Under the pieces are notes generated by a model. The model was given only the letters and a program-made list of their open reading frames with translations. It made no database searches and was not told where the DNA came from. A stretch of 64,000 bases of DNA, from positions 112,501 through 176,500 of the forward strand of contig JALIZF010001474.1 in the NCBI GenBank assembly GCA_029948255.1. The letters are read 5' to 3'. This document shows, piece by piece, positions 1 through 26,400 of this stretch (position 1 is its first letter; each line of letters opens with the position of its first letter). This DNA comes from Telmatactis stephensoni (lineage: Eukaryota > Cnidaria > Anthozoa > Actiniaria > Isophelliidae). A program made the translations under genes and the position numbers.

Positions 1-469
1 TTAATTCGTCCTCAGTTAGTTCGGCAAAACGCTCCGCCATTTTGATTTTCTCTACTCACGGGATATGACCTGATAGCCTAGTAGTAGAGGAACCAATCAG
101 AGCGCGCGATTGCTCATATCCAGTGCATGTGGATATAACAATAATTTATATACCAAGCCTGCTTCTTTTTTATTCAACAAAATGAAGAACTTCTTCTTCA
201 ACATGGTCATATAGTTTTAAATATATTTTTGCATCCTTGAACCCTGAGCTAGGTATATACATGTACATCGCTTGGACGTATTGAGTGGCTATTCGGATAA
301 AGACTGGCTAAAAGTCTTGGCTCTCGGCACAAACTCTACACAATAAATAGTCATTTTCGCTATATTGGTGCCCGCTTAATTGTCCATAGAAATTTAGTGG
401 TCACTGAAGTAACCTGAAAAAAGTCTATTTCAAATCAGATAATCAACTTTTTCCCTTTTTCCTTTTCAG
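1..469 (+). other. Intron 5' of PgsA copy 1 with a repeat fragment
   Basis: No coding signal was seen. A polypyrimidine tract and CAG acceptor end at 469. About 40-140 holds a repeat related in reverse orientation to about 35700-35830; shared words are GAGGAACCAATC and GAGCAAT. Both contain a CCAAT-box core. Confidence 0.45.
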
Positions 470-14363
<13,894 letters not shown>

Positions 14364-14575
14364 TCATATTTGCATATCTTCACATAGTTATTTTGTGCAC
14401 GCTACACGTCTTTTTTTATGTGCACTGTGCATCAGTTTATTTCATTGCCAGTTTTTAATTGGCAAATATATATGATACGTCGCGAAATGACGGGTACATG
14501 GATACCATTCTTCATTTCAATTTAGGACGAAATGAACGAAGACAATGTAGATTTGATTTGGAATAATATGGGTTT

Positions 14576-14776
14576 TTTTTGCGCTACAAGACGTTTTGAC
14601 AACACGGACGTCATGTATACGTTTTTGCTCGTACACGCACCGTCATAGATGAAATCTAGAACGCGAGAAATCCTCATCTGACGTTCTAGCGAGGACGGGA
14701 ACCTCATCTATGATGGCGTGCGCATGATAAAAAATGTATACTTGACGTCCGTGTTGACAAAAGCGTCTCGTGATTA
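14576..14776. mobile_element. Inverted-repeat element
   Basis: The left arm (AAGACG...CAACACGGACGTC...GTATAC) and right arm (GTATACTTGACGTCCGTGTTG...CGTCTCGTG) pair, with a second internal pair CATAGATGA / TCATCTATG. Nonautonomous, no clear target duplication. Confidence 0.6.
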
Positions 14777-14879
14777 ATACACAGCCAAAGTCTTGCTTTT
14801 TTGCCGTTTCTTCGAGCATACATTGCCTTTTAATTGTTAATCGTAACTATTACAATTTCCTCGAATCTTTTTGGTCGAG

Positions 14880-15170
14880 ATGCTGTCCTATTCACAGTTT
14901 TACCGATTTTGATATGCTCTTTCCAGCTATGGTCATTATTTTTAAGTTTGGGATCTCTTGGAATTACATGAAAAAGCCGTTAGTATGAAATGACTGTAGC
15001 AATTCACAAAATACGTCATTTACACGTATAAGATTGCAGAATACGTCTTGGTAACTGTTATATTCGCATTCAGCATGAAAAATCAGTTTAGAATATGTGT
15101 GTTACCAGCTTCTAACCCAAAATGCCTCCAGGTGTCTGATTTTTCGAAAAAGCGCCTAGTCTAACATAGA
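14880..15170. repeat. Dispersed repeat (right member of the inverted pair with 8706-8990)
   Basis: Reverse complement of about 8708-8990 with scattered mismatches. It lies just downstream of the stop of PgsA copy 1 and may contribute to its 3' UTR. Not coding. Confidence 0.6.
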
Positions 15171-15526
15171 GAAAAACCCTTGCCCTCGTCCCATTGATCC
15201 TACTAAAACCATACATGCTCCTGATTGCCAAGCGATGATGCAAGGATGTTCTAGTCTATGATTGCTAAATATAATATATGATATTGTTTATCATTCTTCA
15301 ATTATAAATTTATAAAAAGCTTATATAATTCTAGATTTTTCTTTGGTTTATAATTTACAAAGGGAAAAAAGAGGGGTATCCAGGCGATTTAAGAAGTTAT
15401 TTACCGATAAACGCACGAAATACGATGAAATCCCTAGCCCTCCATACAGAGTATAGACAGATTTTACTAAGCATTATGGGACATTTCCAAGATGGCGGCC
15501 AATAGGCAAATCTAGTCCTTGTGAGC

Positions 15527-16920
15527 ATGTATACAATTTGTCTGCGCATGTCTGTGTTTTGGCCTTGAAATTCATTTACATATCGAATGCAAGAAATTTT
15601 ATGTTGACACGGAATATTTTGCTGGCTATCTCGTTCTTCAAAATTATGTTCAACAACCGAAATACTAAGACAACTGAAACATGAGCAGTCTACCTACCGC
15701 TAGTGCGCTGTGGTTAACTATCCAGATCGAAGGCACCCCAGATGGGAAAATATCACGCGTCAAAGTCAGTAGAAAGTTGTGAGAAGGACCAGAACTCCGC
15801 ACTTTCGAGTTATAATGTTGGCGTTGAATTCATGTATAAGGTAAATTTAGTAATGGATGTCATTACCAACATGGTACTGTTTGAATTGGATCCAATAAGA
15901 GTACTCTGGACTTCATTGATTGTTGAATAATTAGCCATGTTTACTGGAATCTCGTACTTTTTCGCGCAAAATTCTTGCAATTCATTCTGAAAATTTTACA
16001 TCTTTGACAGCGCCCCCAGCAAAATTATTTAATAATACGCTTTTTCCATGCTTCGTTCTTGTAAAACAGAGCTTCTTGCTGGAAACTTCTGGTCTCTCCA
16101 TGTGATTTCAAGCAATGTTTACAGTCGGGTTCAAGCCTTGTTAAAATTGACTAAATTCGGTAGCCTATATTTTATAATCTGCAACATTTATCTAGAAGTT
16201 AATGACCTATTTTTATACATGGTGAGGCATACCGTTTGGGCCGTATGAAGCAGCGTTTTATACTGTATAAAAGAGCAATAAATTCATCGCTGAAATTTGC
16301 ATGCAAACAACGTGCTTGGAAACACGTTCACAAAAATGCTTTGGATCACATGTAGGGACCACGAGTTTGGACTAAAAAAGCTCAGTTTTGCAAGAAAGAA
16401 ACATGGAAAAAGCAAATTACTAAATAATTTTGCTTGGGGTGCAGTCTCAGATGTCAAATTTTGAAAGTGAATTGCAAGAATTTTGAGCGACATTCCAGTA
16501 AACATGGCTAATTATTAAACGATCGATGGAGTCTAAAATACCCTTATCGGGTCTAATCTACACAGTAACTTGTTGTTAATGGCTTTCACTGCTTAACGTA
16601 CCTTACATATAAATTTAGCGCCCACAATATTACTCGAAAGTGAGGAGTTCTGGTTCTTCTCACAACTTTCTACTAACTTTGACGCGCGATATTTTCCCAT
16701 CTGGAGTGCCTTCAGTTTGGATAATTATCCACAACGCACTAGCGGTAGGTAGACTGCTCATGTTTCAGTTGTCTTAGTATTTCGGTAGTTCAACATAATT
16801 TTGAAGAACGAGATAGCCAGCCAAATGTTCCATGTCAACATAAAATTTCTTGCATTCGATATGCAAATGAATTTCAAGCCCAAAATACAGACATGCGCAG
16901 ACAAATTGTATACATGCTGT
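15527..16920. mobile_element. 1.4-kb foldback element
   Basis: Long imperfect arms, about 15527-16130 and 16310-16920, are inverted copies; shared words are ATGGGAAAATATC, TGAGCAGTCTACCTACCG and GTTTACTGGAAT. ORFs in either arm are antisense mirror images and are not taken as genes. No transposase was seen. It fills much of the gap between the PgsA copies. Confidence 0.75.
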
Positions 16921-17071
16921 CCTTGTGATCAAAACAGTGGTTTTTAAGCGAGTTTTATTCATCAATACTGAATTTAATTCTACTACAGGAACATTCAAAT
17001 GTTTTTTCTACGAGCAAGTAAGTTTTATTTATCCAAATATCGCAAAACTGCTTTGTTTTTACGATGTTTTT

Positions 17072-17520
17072 ACTACGAAGGGCCATGCGCAGAACGCAGT
17101 GCGCGCTGACAATAGAGGGCTCCGTCCTTAAGTGATTTGGTTTCGTGTTTTACAGCCAATAAAAGGCGACACTTGTGTCGTAGTTCTTTGGAAACGGAGT
17201 ATAACATATTAGAGCTATTTTGGTTCCATTGTTTGACGACTAGAATTTTACGATTTCGATGGAGTCTACTTGTCTCCAATGGAATGGATTGGGCTCCATT
17301 CGTCAATGCCTCATGCTTGATTGAGAAATATGAATTGGGTTTCCTGTGGACAATAGCACAGGACACCCACATTAATCTGTGCTTTATTATGTGGGTTTCC
17401 TGTGTAGATAGTCACGACTGGACTCCAATGGAAAAATCATTTTTTTTCCGTTGGAATCTATGCGACTGTATTGGACATGTGTGGATCAACCTTGAGTGAT
17501 GATTTTGAAGTTTTGGTAGT
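17072..17520. other. Unassigned stretch with a 120-codon open frame
   Basis: A + strand frame is open at 17137-17499 and a minus frame at 17073-17372. The product shows no recognisable domain, and the DNA contains inverted short words (GGTTTCCTGTG, CCATTGGAG/CTCCAATGG) typical of decayed repeats. I do not call a gene. Confidence 0.3.
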
Positions 17521-17624
17521 CACGTGACCAGCAGCGATAGTTATAGTACGAACATGGTTTTACGTAAATGTGGCCACGAGTTTCTCAAATGAAACCAAAC
17601 AAATACATGAAGTAAGGTTTAATT

Positions 17625-18942
17625 ATTATATGATTGAGTCGGTTTTCTTTGTTATTTGAAGGGCTTTATATCTCGTATTTCCCTAGTCATTATGAATTCA
17701 AGGGAATTATACAGATATTGCCCTCGTACGAGGACATCATACAGATATTGCCCTCGTCCCATACTTCCCTAGGTCATCTTAATTTGGATGTTAGACTTAG
17801 AAATTTTCTACTGAGCCCCGAAATCATACACTAAGTAATTAACCAATTTTGTTGAAAAAAATCTCTTAAATAAACTTTTTAACAAGACCGCGCTCCTCGA
17901 AGCGTACACTGGTTGCCTGTAGTTCAACAAACCGCAGTAGTAAAGACCTTTTTTGAATCGGATAACTAAAACTAAAATTATATATCTCACATGCAAAAAT
18001 ATTACCTGCGAATATACCAGTTTATTAAACTTTTTATTTCACTATATATCTGAATTGTTTGCTGTACTTCTACAAAGGCGTTTTTGACACAATTATAATA
18101 AATCGTGTATTTTTTCGTTTATGTTCCAGATGTTTTATATATGAATAAAAGACATAACGTGACCAAACGCAGTCAAATAGACCGACAATAGTTCCATGGA
18201 ATTTAATATAAATGATCTGGTCCAGAATTTCGAAATTACAATTCAGTACAAAAACCTCTCAAGATTTCTTGAATGTTTGAATGAGAAAAATAATTGACTT
18301 GACTCTATATGTGTTCGTTTAGCAACATGTAGGGTGAGAAATGCGTAGATTTCCAGCTCAAAGGAAACGGCTCTTTATCGCGGGAGCTTCCTTTCAAGTA
18401 CTCCATTTAGAGTTTGATATTTGGTCAAAGTATTGGAGATCAAGTTCAAAATAACAACCCATTCTGAAGCTCTTATAAGTGTCTAGGTATATCTCGAGTT
18501 AAAATCTCCACTTTACGATGTATTATTCCTGGAAAAGCCTTTCTCTGAAAGCTATTTTCTTTGTAGTCGGCCATCTTGCATTCCTAAAGTTCTTGGCTTG
18601 CGTTCGCAGTCGCTCAAAGGTGATGAATGAAGGACATTGTTTCTTACGCTCTTGGCCAATCAGGAGTGCATCACGTGACCGATTAATGCGCAAGAATGCC
18701 GCATTCTCGAGACGAAAAAAGAAAAAAAAAACATTTGTAGTGTATAACTCGTTCCCGGCCTACGGCCTGGGCACGAGTAAAACATCGTTTTGTCGGTCAT
18801 AATAGTGTTCGTTAACTTCACCGTAAATAGAATTGAAAAGCAATGGTTTAAGATTTCCTTCTGGGAATTCAGTAACAATGATCAGATAGTTAATGTCATT
18901 TGGGATGGTTTTACTGTGAAAACCTCCTCAATCATATGATAA
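17625..18942. mobile_element. Inverted-repeat element, TTATATGATTGAG family, copy 1 (interrupted)
   Basis: Left end ATTATATGATTGAGTCGG; right end CCTCCTCAATCATATGATAA near 18930-18942. The left about 215 bp and right about 160 bp match the shorter copies at 33016-33516 and 60809-61266, so roughly 850 bp in the middle is extra. Contains CATTATGAATTCAAGGG and a CCCTCGTCC duplication. Confidence 0.6.
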
Positions 18943-18954
18943 GCCAGTTAATTA

Positions 18955-19050
18955 CCTCGAACCTCGGCTTTTATCCATATACATCCCTCGGGCCTACGGC
19001 CATCGGGGTGTATATGACTAAAAGCCTCGGTTCTCGGTAATTAACTCTTA
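18955..19050. repeat. Short palindrome flanking the TTATATGATTGAG element
   Basis: AGTTAATTACCTCGAACCTCGG pairs imperfectly with the segment ending GGTAATTAACT around CGGGCCTACGGCC. The same palindrome adjoins the related element copies near 32948-33010 and 61270-61330. Confidence 0.55.
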
Positions 19051-19494
19051 CTTGTGTCACTTGATAATTGTACGCTTAAACATTTTGACATGCGACTTTC
19101 TTTAAGCAGTTACTCAACAAAACAGGTCACGCAACCAAATGATGCTCTTTTATATTTTTATATATCTCCCTCACTGTCCATCATAAACATAATGTCAAAC
19201 GTAGGATGTTGAGGTACCATATGTCAGTGATCTTAAAAGCAAAACTTTTTACCTTAATTGTTAATAAAACTCGTGGTCCCATTTTAGAAAAAAAAATTAT
19301 TGTGTATTGGACATGTCTGTGAGTGCTTGTAGTCAATGGTATTTCAAGCTATAATGTTCAGTTTGTATTTCTAGAGCTGATGTGTTCTCCGGCACTATTT
19401 GACTCGGCTATCAAACTATTTACGGCATATACAACCTACACGTTTATCTGCCTTAATAGTAACGACAGTAAAATTCATTGATTTTCCTTCTAGC

Positions 19495-20769
19495 CACAGG
19501 GATTCCCAGACCTTAACAGTTTGGGCTTCCTGTCGTCCTCAACGATAGATAATGTATTCATAAATGGCTGCTGTGCGATAAAGCATCAAAGACGGAACCA
19601 AAAATTTCGTGCCGAAAACGTGTCTTAAAACCTCAGAAATAAGGCTCTTAAACAAAAGAAATACCTTGTTAAATCATCCATTCACGTTTCCTTATCTTCA
19701 AATATGCTTTTGAAGCAGTTTACCAAAACAAAATTCTTCTGAGCTATATATACCATCAAATGTGTATTTAACGCGAAAAGGACGAAAGCGACTATATGGC
19801 GTTCAGCCATGAAGTATATACCTCGCTTTTAATTAGAATTTGGAAGAGTAGCAGTTGGCTGATCACTTAGGGGGTGGGGGAGAGGAAATGTAATTTGTAC
19901 TGATTTATATATTCCACTGCCGGAGAACTTAGCCGGCATGTGTCTACTAGAATGGATTGTCAAAAATCTTAATTCGAAGGAGGGTAGTGTCCTTAAAGAA
20001 TCTGAAGTAATAATCTTAGAGCAATTTTGTAGAACGCAAGCTTTACACCGGATAAAATTCGATTGGAAGAATTTCGTATCCTAATCAAAAGTCTTTATCC
20101 AGAGGTGATAATAGATAGAAGAACAAAGAAAGATTTAAAAGAATATGACCGTCTTCTCTGCAACTTAGAATTCAAACCTCAAAAACTGTTCCAAAACTGT
20201 GACGCCACAACGGCTCCAGACGTTATCGCCCCCCACCTTGACTAGCAAAAAATGTGCACCAGCCCCTCCCCCTTCTTAGCAAAAAAGTACAATTTTGCCT
20301 GTCCCTGAGTGATCAGCCAACTGCTGCTAGAATTCTAGCTTAATTGATGGTTTGAAAACATCGATTTTCTCCTACTAATTCTCAATTTTTCAAGGTAATA
20401 CTTCTTTATATTACTAAAGAGAATTCGTATATATTTATGTCATTACGCAGTTAACTGAAAAGTTTATAGACGTTAAGTGGCATTTTCAGAAACCTCCAAA
20501 AAAGCTGTCTTCCCTTGTGTAAATATATGCACTCGCTGAACCGTTGCAAAACAGCTCAAAGTTTCCTCGGAGTTAAAATGTTGTAACCAATTTTTCAAGC
20601 CAAAATTTTCACAAATTTGGAGAAATAATACAACATTCCTCAACTTTGAACTTAATCCCAAGTAAAGTTTTTCATGAGATATCTTTACTTGGATATCGTT
20701 TCATACATTCTTTGGTAAAATTAAGAGACCACAGGAAGCCCAAACTGTTGAGGTCTGGGAATCCCTGTG
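19495..20769. mobile_element. hAT-like nonautonomous transposon with 8-bp target duplication
   Basis: Terminal inverted repeats CACAGGGATTCCCAGACC...GGTCTGGGAATCCCTGTG of about 38 bp are flanked by CTTCTAGC at 19487-19494 and 20770-20777. An 8-bp duplication and CA-starting ends fit the hAT superfamily. A 60-codon frame at 20063-20245 has no recognisable domain. A second inverted-repeat element (about 19833-20343) is nested inside. Confidence 0.82.
19833..20343. mobile_element. Element nested in the hAT-like transposon
   Basis: AGCAGTTGGCTGATCACT near 19851 and AGTGATCAGCCAACTGCT near 20305 are inverted copies. They extend outward to AGAATT-type ends and inward to G-rich (GGGGGTGGGGGAG) and C-rich (CCCCTCCCCC) tracts. 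Terminal boundaries are approximate. Confidence 0.55.
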
Positions 20770-21149
20770 CTTCTAGCTAGCTATTTTGAAACATATGTTC
20801 TGTATAGTTTTTCTGTTCTTAACTAAATATAAATTTTGTCTAGTCTGATTTCAACATAAATTGTTGAAAGCAAATATCTTTGATCTGTGAATAGCTCGGG
20901 AGGCCTTCGGTTGGCCCTGAATTAAACATCATATTTCCTCCAATCTCTTACCCAGAGCCCACATTACTTTCGGCCTGCAGTCAATCGCGTCGAGCATGCG
21001 CAGTAGCATAGTTAATACATTTACGAGCGAGTGAGTGAGTGACTCATTTGCATATTTTGACCCCTCACTATATATTTGCAATTCAAGCGCATGCGCATTT
21101 GTATCTTTCGATTTTTAGTACTAGACCAATGACCTAATTTATATTCATA

Positions 21150-21463
21150 TACACCTATTCCAAAAGTCGTTGTCTCAGCAAGTCCTGGGTGCACAGTCCA
21201 AGACTGCAAAGGATTTTGGTAGTATTCTAATAATTAATATATTCATAGCATGTTTTGATTGCACAAAACATGTGAAACATGAATACAATAGGCCTATTTG
21301 CTCCCAATGCTTGCTGAAATGTTTAGAATGTTCACTAAGGAACCAGCGCACAAGGAAAGACAATAGCAACCTGATGAATTTAACAAACAGCTACCGAGAT
21401 CCTTTGCAGTCTTGGACTGTGCACTGAGGACTTGTTGCGACAACGATTTTTGGAATAGGTGTA
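21150..21463. mobile_element. MITE related to the ACCTATTTC family
   Basis: Ends TACACCTATTCC and GGAATAGGTGTA have arms continuing through AAGTCGTTGTC and CAAGTCC...CACAGTCCAAGACTGCAAAGG. The outermost 10-12 bases resemble the 3431 and 36532 copies, but the interior differs, so it is a sister family. TA flanks. Confidence 0.65.
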
Positions 21464-21904
21464 TCGTAGCTACCACCTAGGTTAACTCTCACAGTTATTG
21501 TGGATAACTTGTACTTACTAATATGTATAATTATTGTGTAACAAAAAATATATGCAATACCAGTACTAAATAAAGAAATGTCTATGTCTATGTCAGTTCG
21601 TTTCAGAAGACTGAATGTACCGTTACCCTACAAAGTATCCCTACATGGGTGGGTAAGGGTAATGGGCATGTAATCTCTCAGCACTCTGTAACTCGGTAGA
21701 ATTACAATCAAACTTCAACTTCCAGGTAAGTCTCGTATAATTTTTAAATTCTTCCTCGTTACCATACTGAGAGATCCCATGAGATTTTAAAACAACACGG
21801 ACATGAAGCCCAAAAAGCTGCATTTAAAGGCTATGACATACAGTGCATACACAGACATGAAGCCCAAAGTGCTCTATTTATTGTCTTTTCAAGGCACTAT
21901 ACAT

Positions 21905-22548
21905 ATCAGGATATATCTTATGCATCTGACAACACTGATTTTGCATAAGTGGAAACACTAGCTATAGGTTTTTTATAATATCTAGCAAAGCAGCATTCAG
22001 ACGACCATCCTGCAGTCTTCAAGACGTCAACTAGATTAGCAGACGCCCTACTGGCTGCTGAAGTAGAAGCTGCCCTGGTACTGTGGGGAGAGTAGATAGA
22101 TATACTGATTCCAGCTTGAGCCATAACATCTCGCACCCACCTAGTTATAGTATCTCTACTTACAGGTTTGTAAGGTTTTAAATAGCTTATAAGTACCATC
22201 GAGTTAGTGTTACTCTAAGAGCTTTGCTTCTTGCAAAATATTCTCTCAATGTAGTTATAAAGTTGTAAAGCGCTGTTGATCTTTATCTGTAAATAGCGCT
22301 ATATAAGAAATAAATTATTATTATTATTATTGTTATACAACACAAATGCATGACTTTTCAAAAGTTCAAGAACAACCTGAGGGTTAGGTAATCCTGGTTT
22401 GGTTTGCTTAACATGGTCTGAAATAACAAACGTAACTTTGTTCTGAGACTCAAACATGTTTCTAAGAAACATATGAATAGTCTGGCCCCTCTGGCCAGTA
22501 ACTAATAATAATAACATGCCAAGCTTGAGGGTAAGCTGTTTCAGAGTT
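21905..22548 (-). pseudogene. Tyrosine recombinase (YR) relic of a DIRS/Crypton-type element
   Basis: On the minus strand a reading frame enters near 22548 and runs TLKLGMLLLLVTGQRGQT, the YR core with its catalytic Arg. It resumes after an insertion as KPYKPVSRDTITRWV, then PHSTRAAS (His-x-x-Arg box) and TAGWSSECCFARYY (His/Trp and Tyr region), ending at 21918. A short element with a (TTATT)-rich tail (about 22205-22332) replaces the central part of the domain. No upstream half was found, so this is an isolated, inactive recombinase fragment between the two PgsA genes. It could belong to a DIRS, Ngaro or Crypton family; the family cannot be assigned from the fragment. Confidence 0.75.
22205..22332 (+). 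mobile_element. SINE-like insertion inside the YR relic
   Basis: It ends in TGTAAAGCGC...AGCGCTATATAAG followed by (ATT)n. The same tail motif appears at the 3' end of the RLE LINE relic (minus, near 24005-24050) and near 51795-51850. Confidence 0.55.
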
Positions 22549-23397
22549 AATGGTTGGTTTTTGGGAATTTTTCGTCGTGAACTTTGGACGGTTTGTTGTG
22601 CTTCCTCGCCGATTATGTGGCGAATTCATAGGTAGAATATATGAAAACTCATGTATCACTAGCTAGAGAACCCAGGAGCCATTTCGGCAAATGGTATATA
22701 CCAATTCATATTATGCCAAATGAACCTAGTGTATATCCTTCACACACCTACCTGCACTGCATCACACAGTATCCTAGCTAGTACAGTAGGATAACTTGGG
22801 ACATTTTAGGATGCCTTGGGATACAGTTGCATGTGTAAGATAGCACACAGTGGGCACACGCTAATACATTTAAGGTTCATTTAGCGTAACATGAACTGAT
22901 ACCTGTTCACGCACTCAGCCGTGAGTTGGGGAGGCTTGGAACAAATGACATCCCACAACTGAAAAACCGATCCTAACAAACATGTATAGGTAAGATATTC
23001 CTCTATCTTTGATTTTCGAGATAGGTAAGTTATCCCAAAGTTTAAATTTATTTTCCCTGTATGTCAATCGTCAAAATGAAAGCGGCAAATTTTGAGGTGT
23101 GAATTAAGAAGCGTGTCAAAGACCAGGTGTCCGGTACTTTATTTGGTCAATATTTGTTCACACTCAAGTGGTATCAAATGAGTTCTTTATGATTAAGCCC
23201 TTCATGTTATTAATAAAAATGAATTCATCGTTCTTAAAAAGTTCACTTTTTTCTTTTGGTTCTTTTGGAAACCTCAAAATCTCAGATCAGGTCTAGCGAT
23301 TGACGTAAAGTTTCGCTGCCACCCGCTGAATGATAATTTAACACCAATTGTAAATATCCTTTCATTTGCTTTGAAAGGGAATTCCAGCTATAGTTCT

Positions 23398-23415
23398 ATG
23401 AAGTTGGGATCATGA
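23398..23415 (+). promoter_or_regulatory. Five-codon upstream ORF overlapping the copy 2 start
   Basis: An ATG at 23398 opens a 5-codon reading frame (MKLGS) whose TGA stop overlaps the main ATG at 23412 as ATGA. If the transcript starts upstream of 23398, this would be a termination-reinitiation arrangement. The transcription start is unknown, so the element may simply lie outside the mRNA. Confidence 0.3.
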
Positions 23416-26400
23416 TCAATTGTGTTTTAGTTCTTCTACTGTGGATCGAAGTAAGTCAAACTGGTAAGTGTGATCACTTGATTTAACTAACAACACTCCT
23501 GCATTCATTACAACTTTATATAATGCATTGTTAAAATCGGAGATCGATGTTAATGAATTGAAGCGTTTGATTATTAACATTGTTTGTTTATAATAGAAAA
23601 GATCAACAAGAAAAAATACGGACTTTAAAGATACGAGAACGCGGTCAGTCTAGAACCACACTTGTGTTACGAGACACCAATTGATTCAGTGTTTTCGTTG
23701 TGAGCTTTAAAACGTCTTTTACTTTTTACGAGACACAAATTCAATATTTTCCTTGGGATATCAAGGCCTATGATATAATATTTCATATACGTGACAGGCT
23801 AGGGTCAAGCGCATATTTAGAATTTAAGGCTTATTCCATAAGTCTTTTGTTTTGTTTTGTTTTTCTTTGCATTGGGCCGGCTTCCTGTGTTGGTAGTTCA
23901 CACACCTATTTTCTCACCAAACATATCACTTTTTGATCCGCGTCTAGAAATACGACGACCTCCAAACAATAACAATAGTAATAATAATAATAAATAAATA
24001 AATAAATATGTATATAGCGCCATTTCCGGCAGCTCAATGGCGCTTTACAATATTACAATCCTAACTTTAATCCTAATCCTATAAAATGGTGATAATAATG
24101 GAAACTTTATTACATTTTTCGCCTAACTCTACAATTGCAAATCTCGCTACAAGTAGGTAATTTACAATTGGCTACTTGGATCCTTATACAAATATCTAAC
24201 TATGGCTAATATACAATAATTTTCTTTGATAAGACTAGAACTTCATCAGATCTAGATCATTCCAAGCTTGTTTCTACAGCAAAAGATATAATAAGTTGAC
24301 CTAATTACTATTTTTGTGATGGTTTTGATTATATATTTATGTTGCTTGCTGTCAAAACTTAACTCATCTAACATTGTAAAGAAACTATCAGAGTCTTTAG
24401 CGAAAACACCAAGTGTTCTGACAGATGGATTAACGAACACGACTTTTTTGTGATAGTGACGTAGATTATCAATAGTTTCTTTATATTTAGTTCTTTTTTC
24501 TAGTTATATTATTCTGGAGGTTTGATTCAAAGCCAAGCCAACAGTCAGTTCATGATCAAGCACCGGCATACAAGCAGTCATTAGTAGTAGAAAGTATTGA
24601 GTGACATGGTTGGCCGAGCGGTTAGAGCGCTGGCCTTTCACCGCTGTGGTCCGGGTTCGAGTCCCAGCTCGAGCGCCTGGATCATATGTGAACTGAGTTT
24701 GTTTGATAAGTTGTTCTCTAAGATGCCACGAGGGTTTTTTCTCCGGGTTCTCCGGTTTTTCCTCCCTCAGCAAAAATCAACATGTGAGTTGAGTGATTAT
24801 TTGCAAAATATTTCATGTAGAGGTAGTGAGGTGGGAGTACAGTGTCCCCTAATTAGAGCGCGAGCGCTAGAAGACTTGGACACTTAAATAAACAGTTATT
24901 ATTTATTGTTATAAGTATAAGATCAGGACGTTGAGAATCACCAGTCAAAATTGATGGACTTTTAAAGCCAGGTATATCGGCGTACAGGGAGGAGTCATTA
25001 ACAGCTTGTAGAGTAGTAGCAATGAAGTGAAGGATGGAGTCGTGCCTCCAAGTGAAACGACCCTGAACAAGATATTAAGTTGTACATCCAGCGATTACAT
25101 GGAGGAGAGATTTTGGCTTCAAACAGAACGAGCAATCAGAAGTTGGAGATAAACCCCACTTTGTCATGTTTTTACGTGTTGGTAAAGTGTTATTTATGTA
25201 GCGTATGGTAAAATTGAAGATATTCTGGGGTAAACTGGATTGTGCCAAGGACCAAATGTTGCTAAGTTTTAGCAGCGAGTCGATCAGAACATTAGAAAAA
25301 AAAGACCCTCGAGAGACAAGATGATTTTGCAGTTTATACTCATGATCAGCATGGAAATCTTTTATGACATCTTTGGTAGATTTATAGACATCATGCTGAA
25401 CATTGGTGTGGTTGCTTGACGATTTCCAGAGATGTTGCACTAATTCATTAGGTGATATTTTTAATGCTTTACGTAGAACTGTTTGACACTGAGTAAATTT
25501 AAAAGAAGGAGGACAGATCTCTAAACCAAATTTATTGCGAGGTAAGAAGACATTGCTTTTAAAAGGTACCAGAGATAGGGAGCTCTAACCACTTGCGGAC
25601 ATATTTAGCTACAGCATTATCGATGTTATCAGTTACCCATGTTTTAGACAAATCAGCAATAGTGAAGTGCCACGATAGTTTAGACAGGACGAATCTACCA
25701 TACAGAAGCAAATTATTCTTGGGAGGTTTAGCGTCAATTTCCGTCATCAGATCGTCGACAAGATTACTCAGTTCAACTCAACTTTATGTGATTCATTAGA
25801 CATTTCAAAGTCAAAGTACCTTCCTAAATATTTAAAACTCTCTCCAATCTTGACACAGGGAAAAGAAACATTATTGACACACTAACCAAATGTGCCATTA
25901 TTGACACACTAACCAGCTGTGCCATCCTTGCTCGTAACACTGATAGCATATCCCACATTCCTTTTCCCTATAGCTTAGGTCGTTTCTGAGGCGTCAGTTC
26001 TTTTCACAGGTGTTGCTTGTGAATTTCACGAACAAGTTTTTCAAACGTACTATTAATCACAACAATAAAGGTTGTAAAAACGTAATGCCATGCAAGTGTT
26101 GAATGTTCTTAGAATTAGCTTGTGCGTATGTGTTTTCATTCTCTCGCACATATAAGCATTTTTGGTCATGACTTTCATTCAGACGTTGGTTCATATAATG
26201 TCATTGTCCCAAGCGTTGTAGTTATGATTACAATATTTATAACTGTAACATCAGTAACTAGCAAGAGAACATCGTAGCATGGCCATGGTGGATGAACGGA
26301 CAACCAACAGACTCTAATGAGAAGTCTTTGTTGATCTTTGTTTAAGTTTCAAGATTAGATGGCGGCTATGACGTCCTTGCAATCCAGCACTATCAAATGA

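Noticed and set aside
17137..17499. 120-codon + strand frame
   Set aside because: No domain, no splice or start context, and repeat-like internal words. Left unassigned.
24605..24676. Possible tRNA gene (GGCCGAGCGGTTAGAGCG)
   Set aside because: Good promoter boxes but no acceptor stem; followed by a conserved non-tRNA body and tail, so a SINE.
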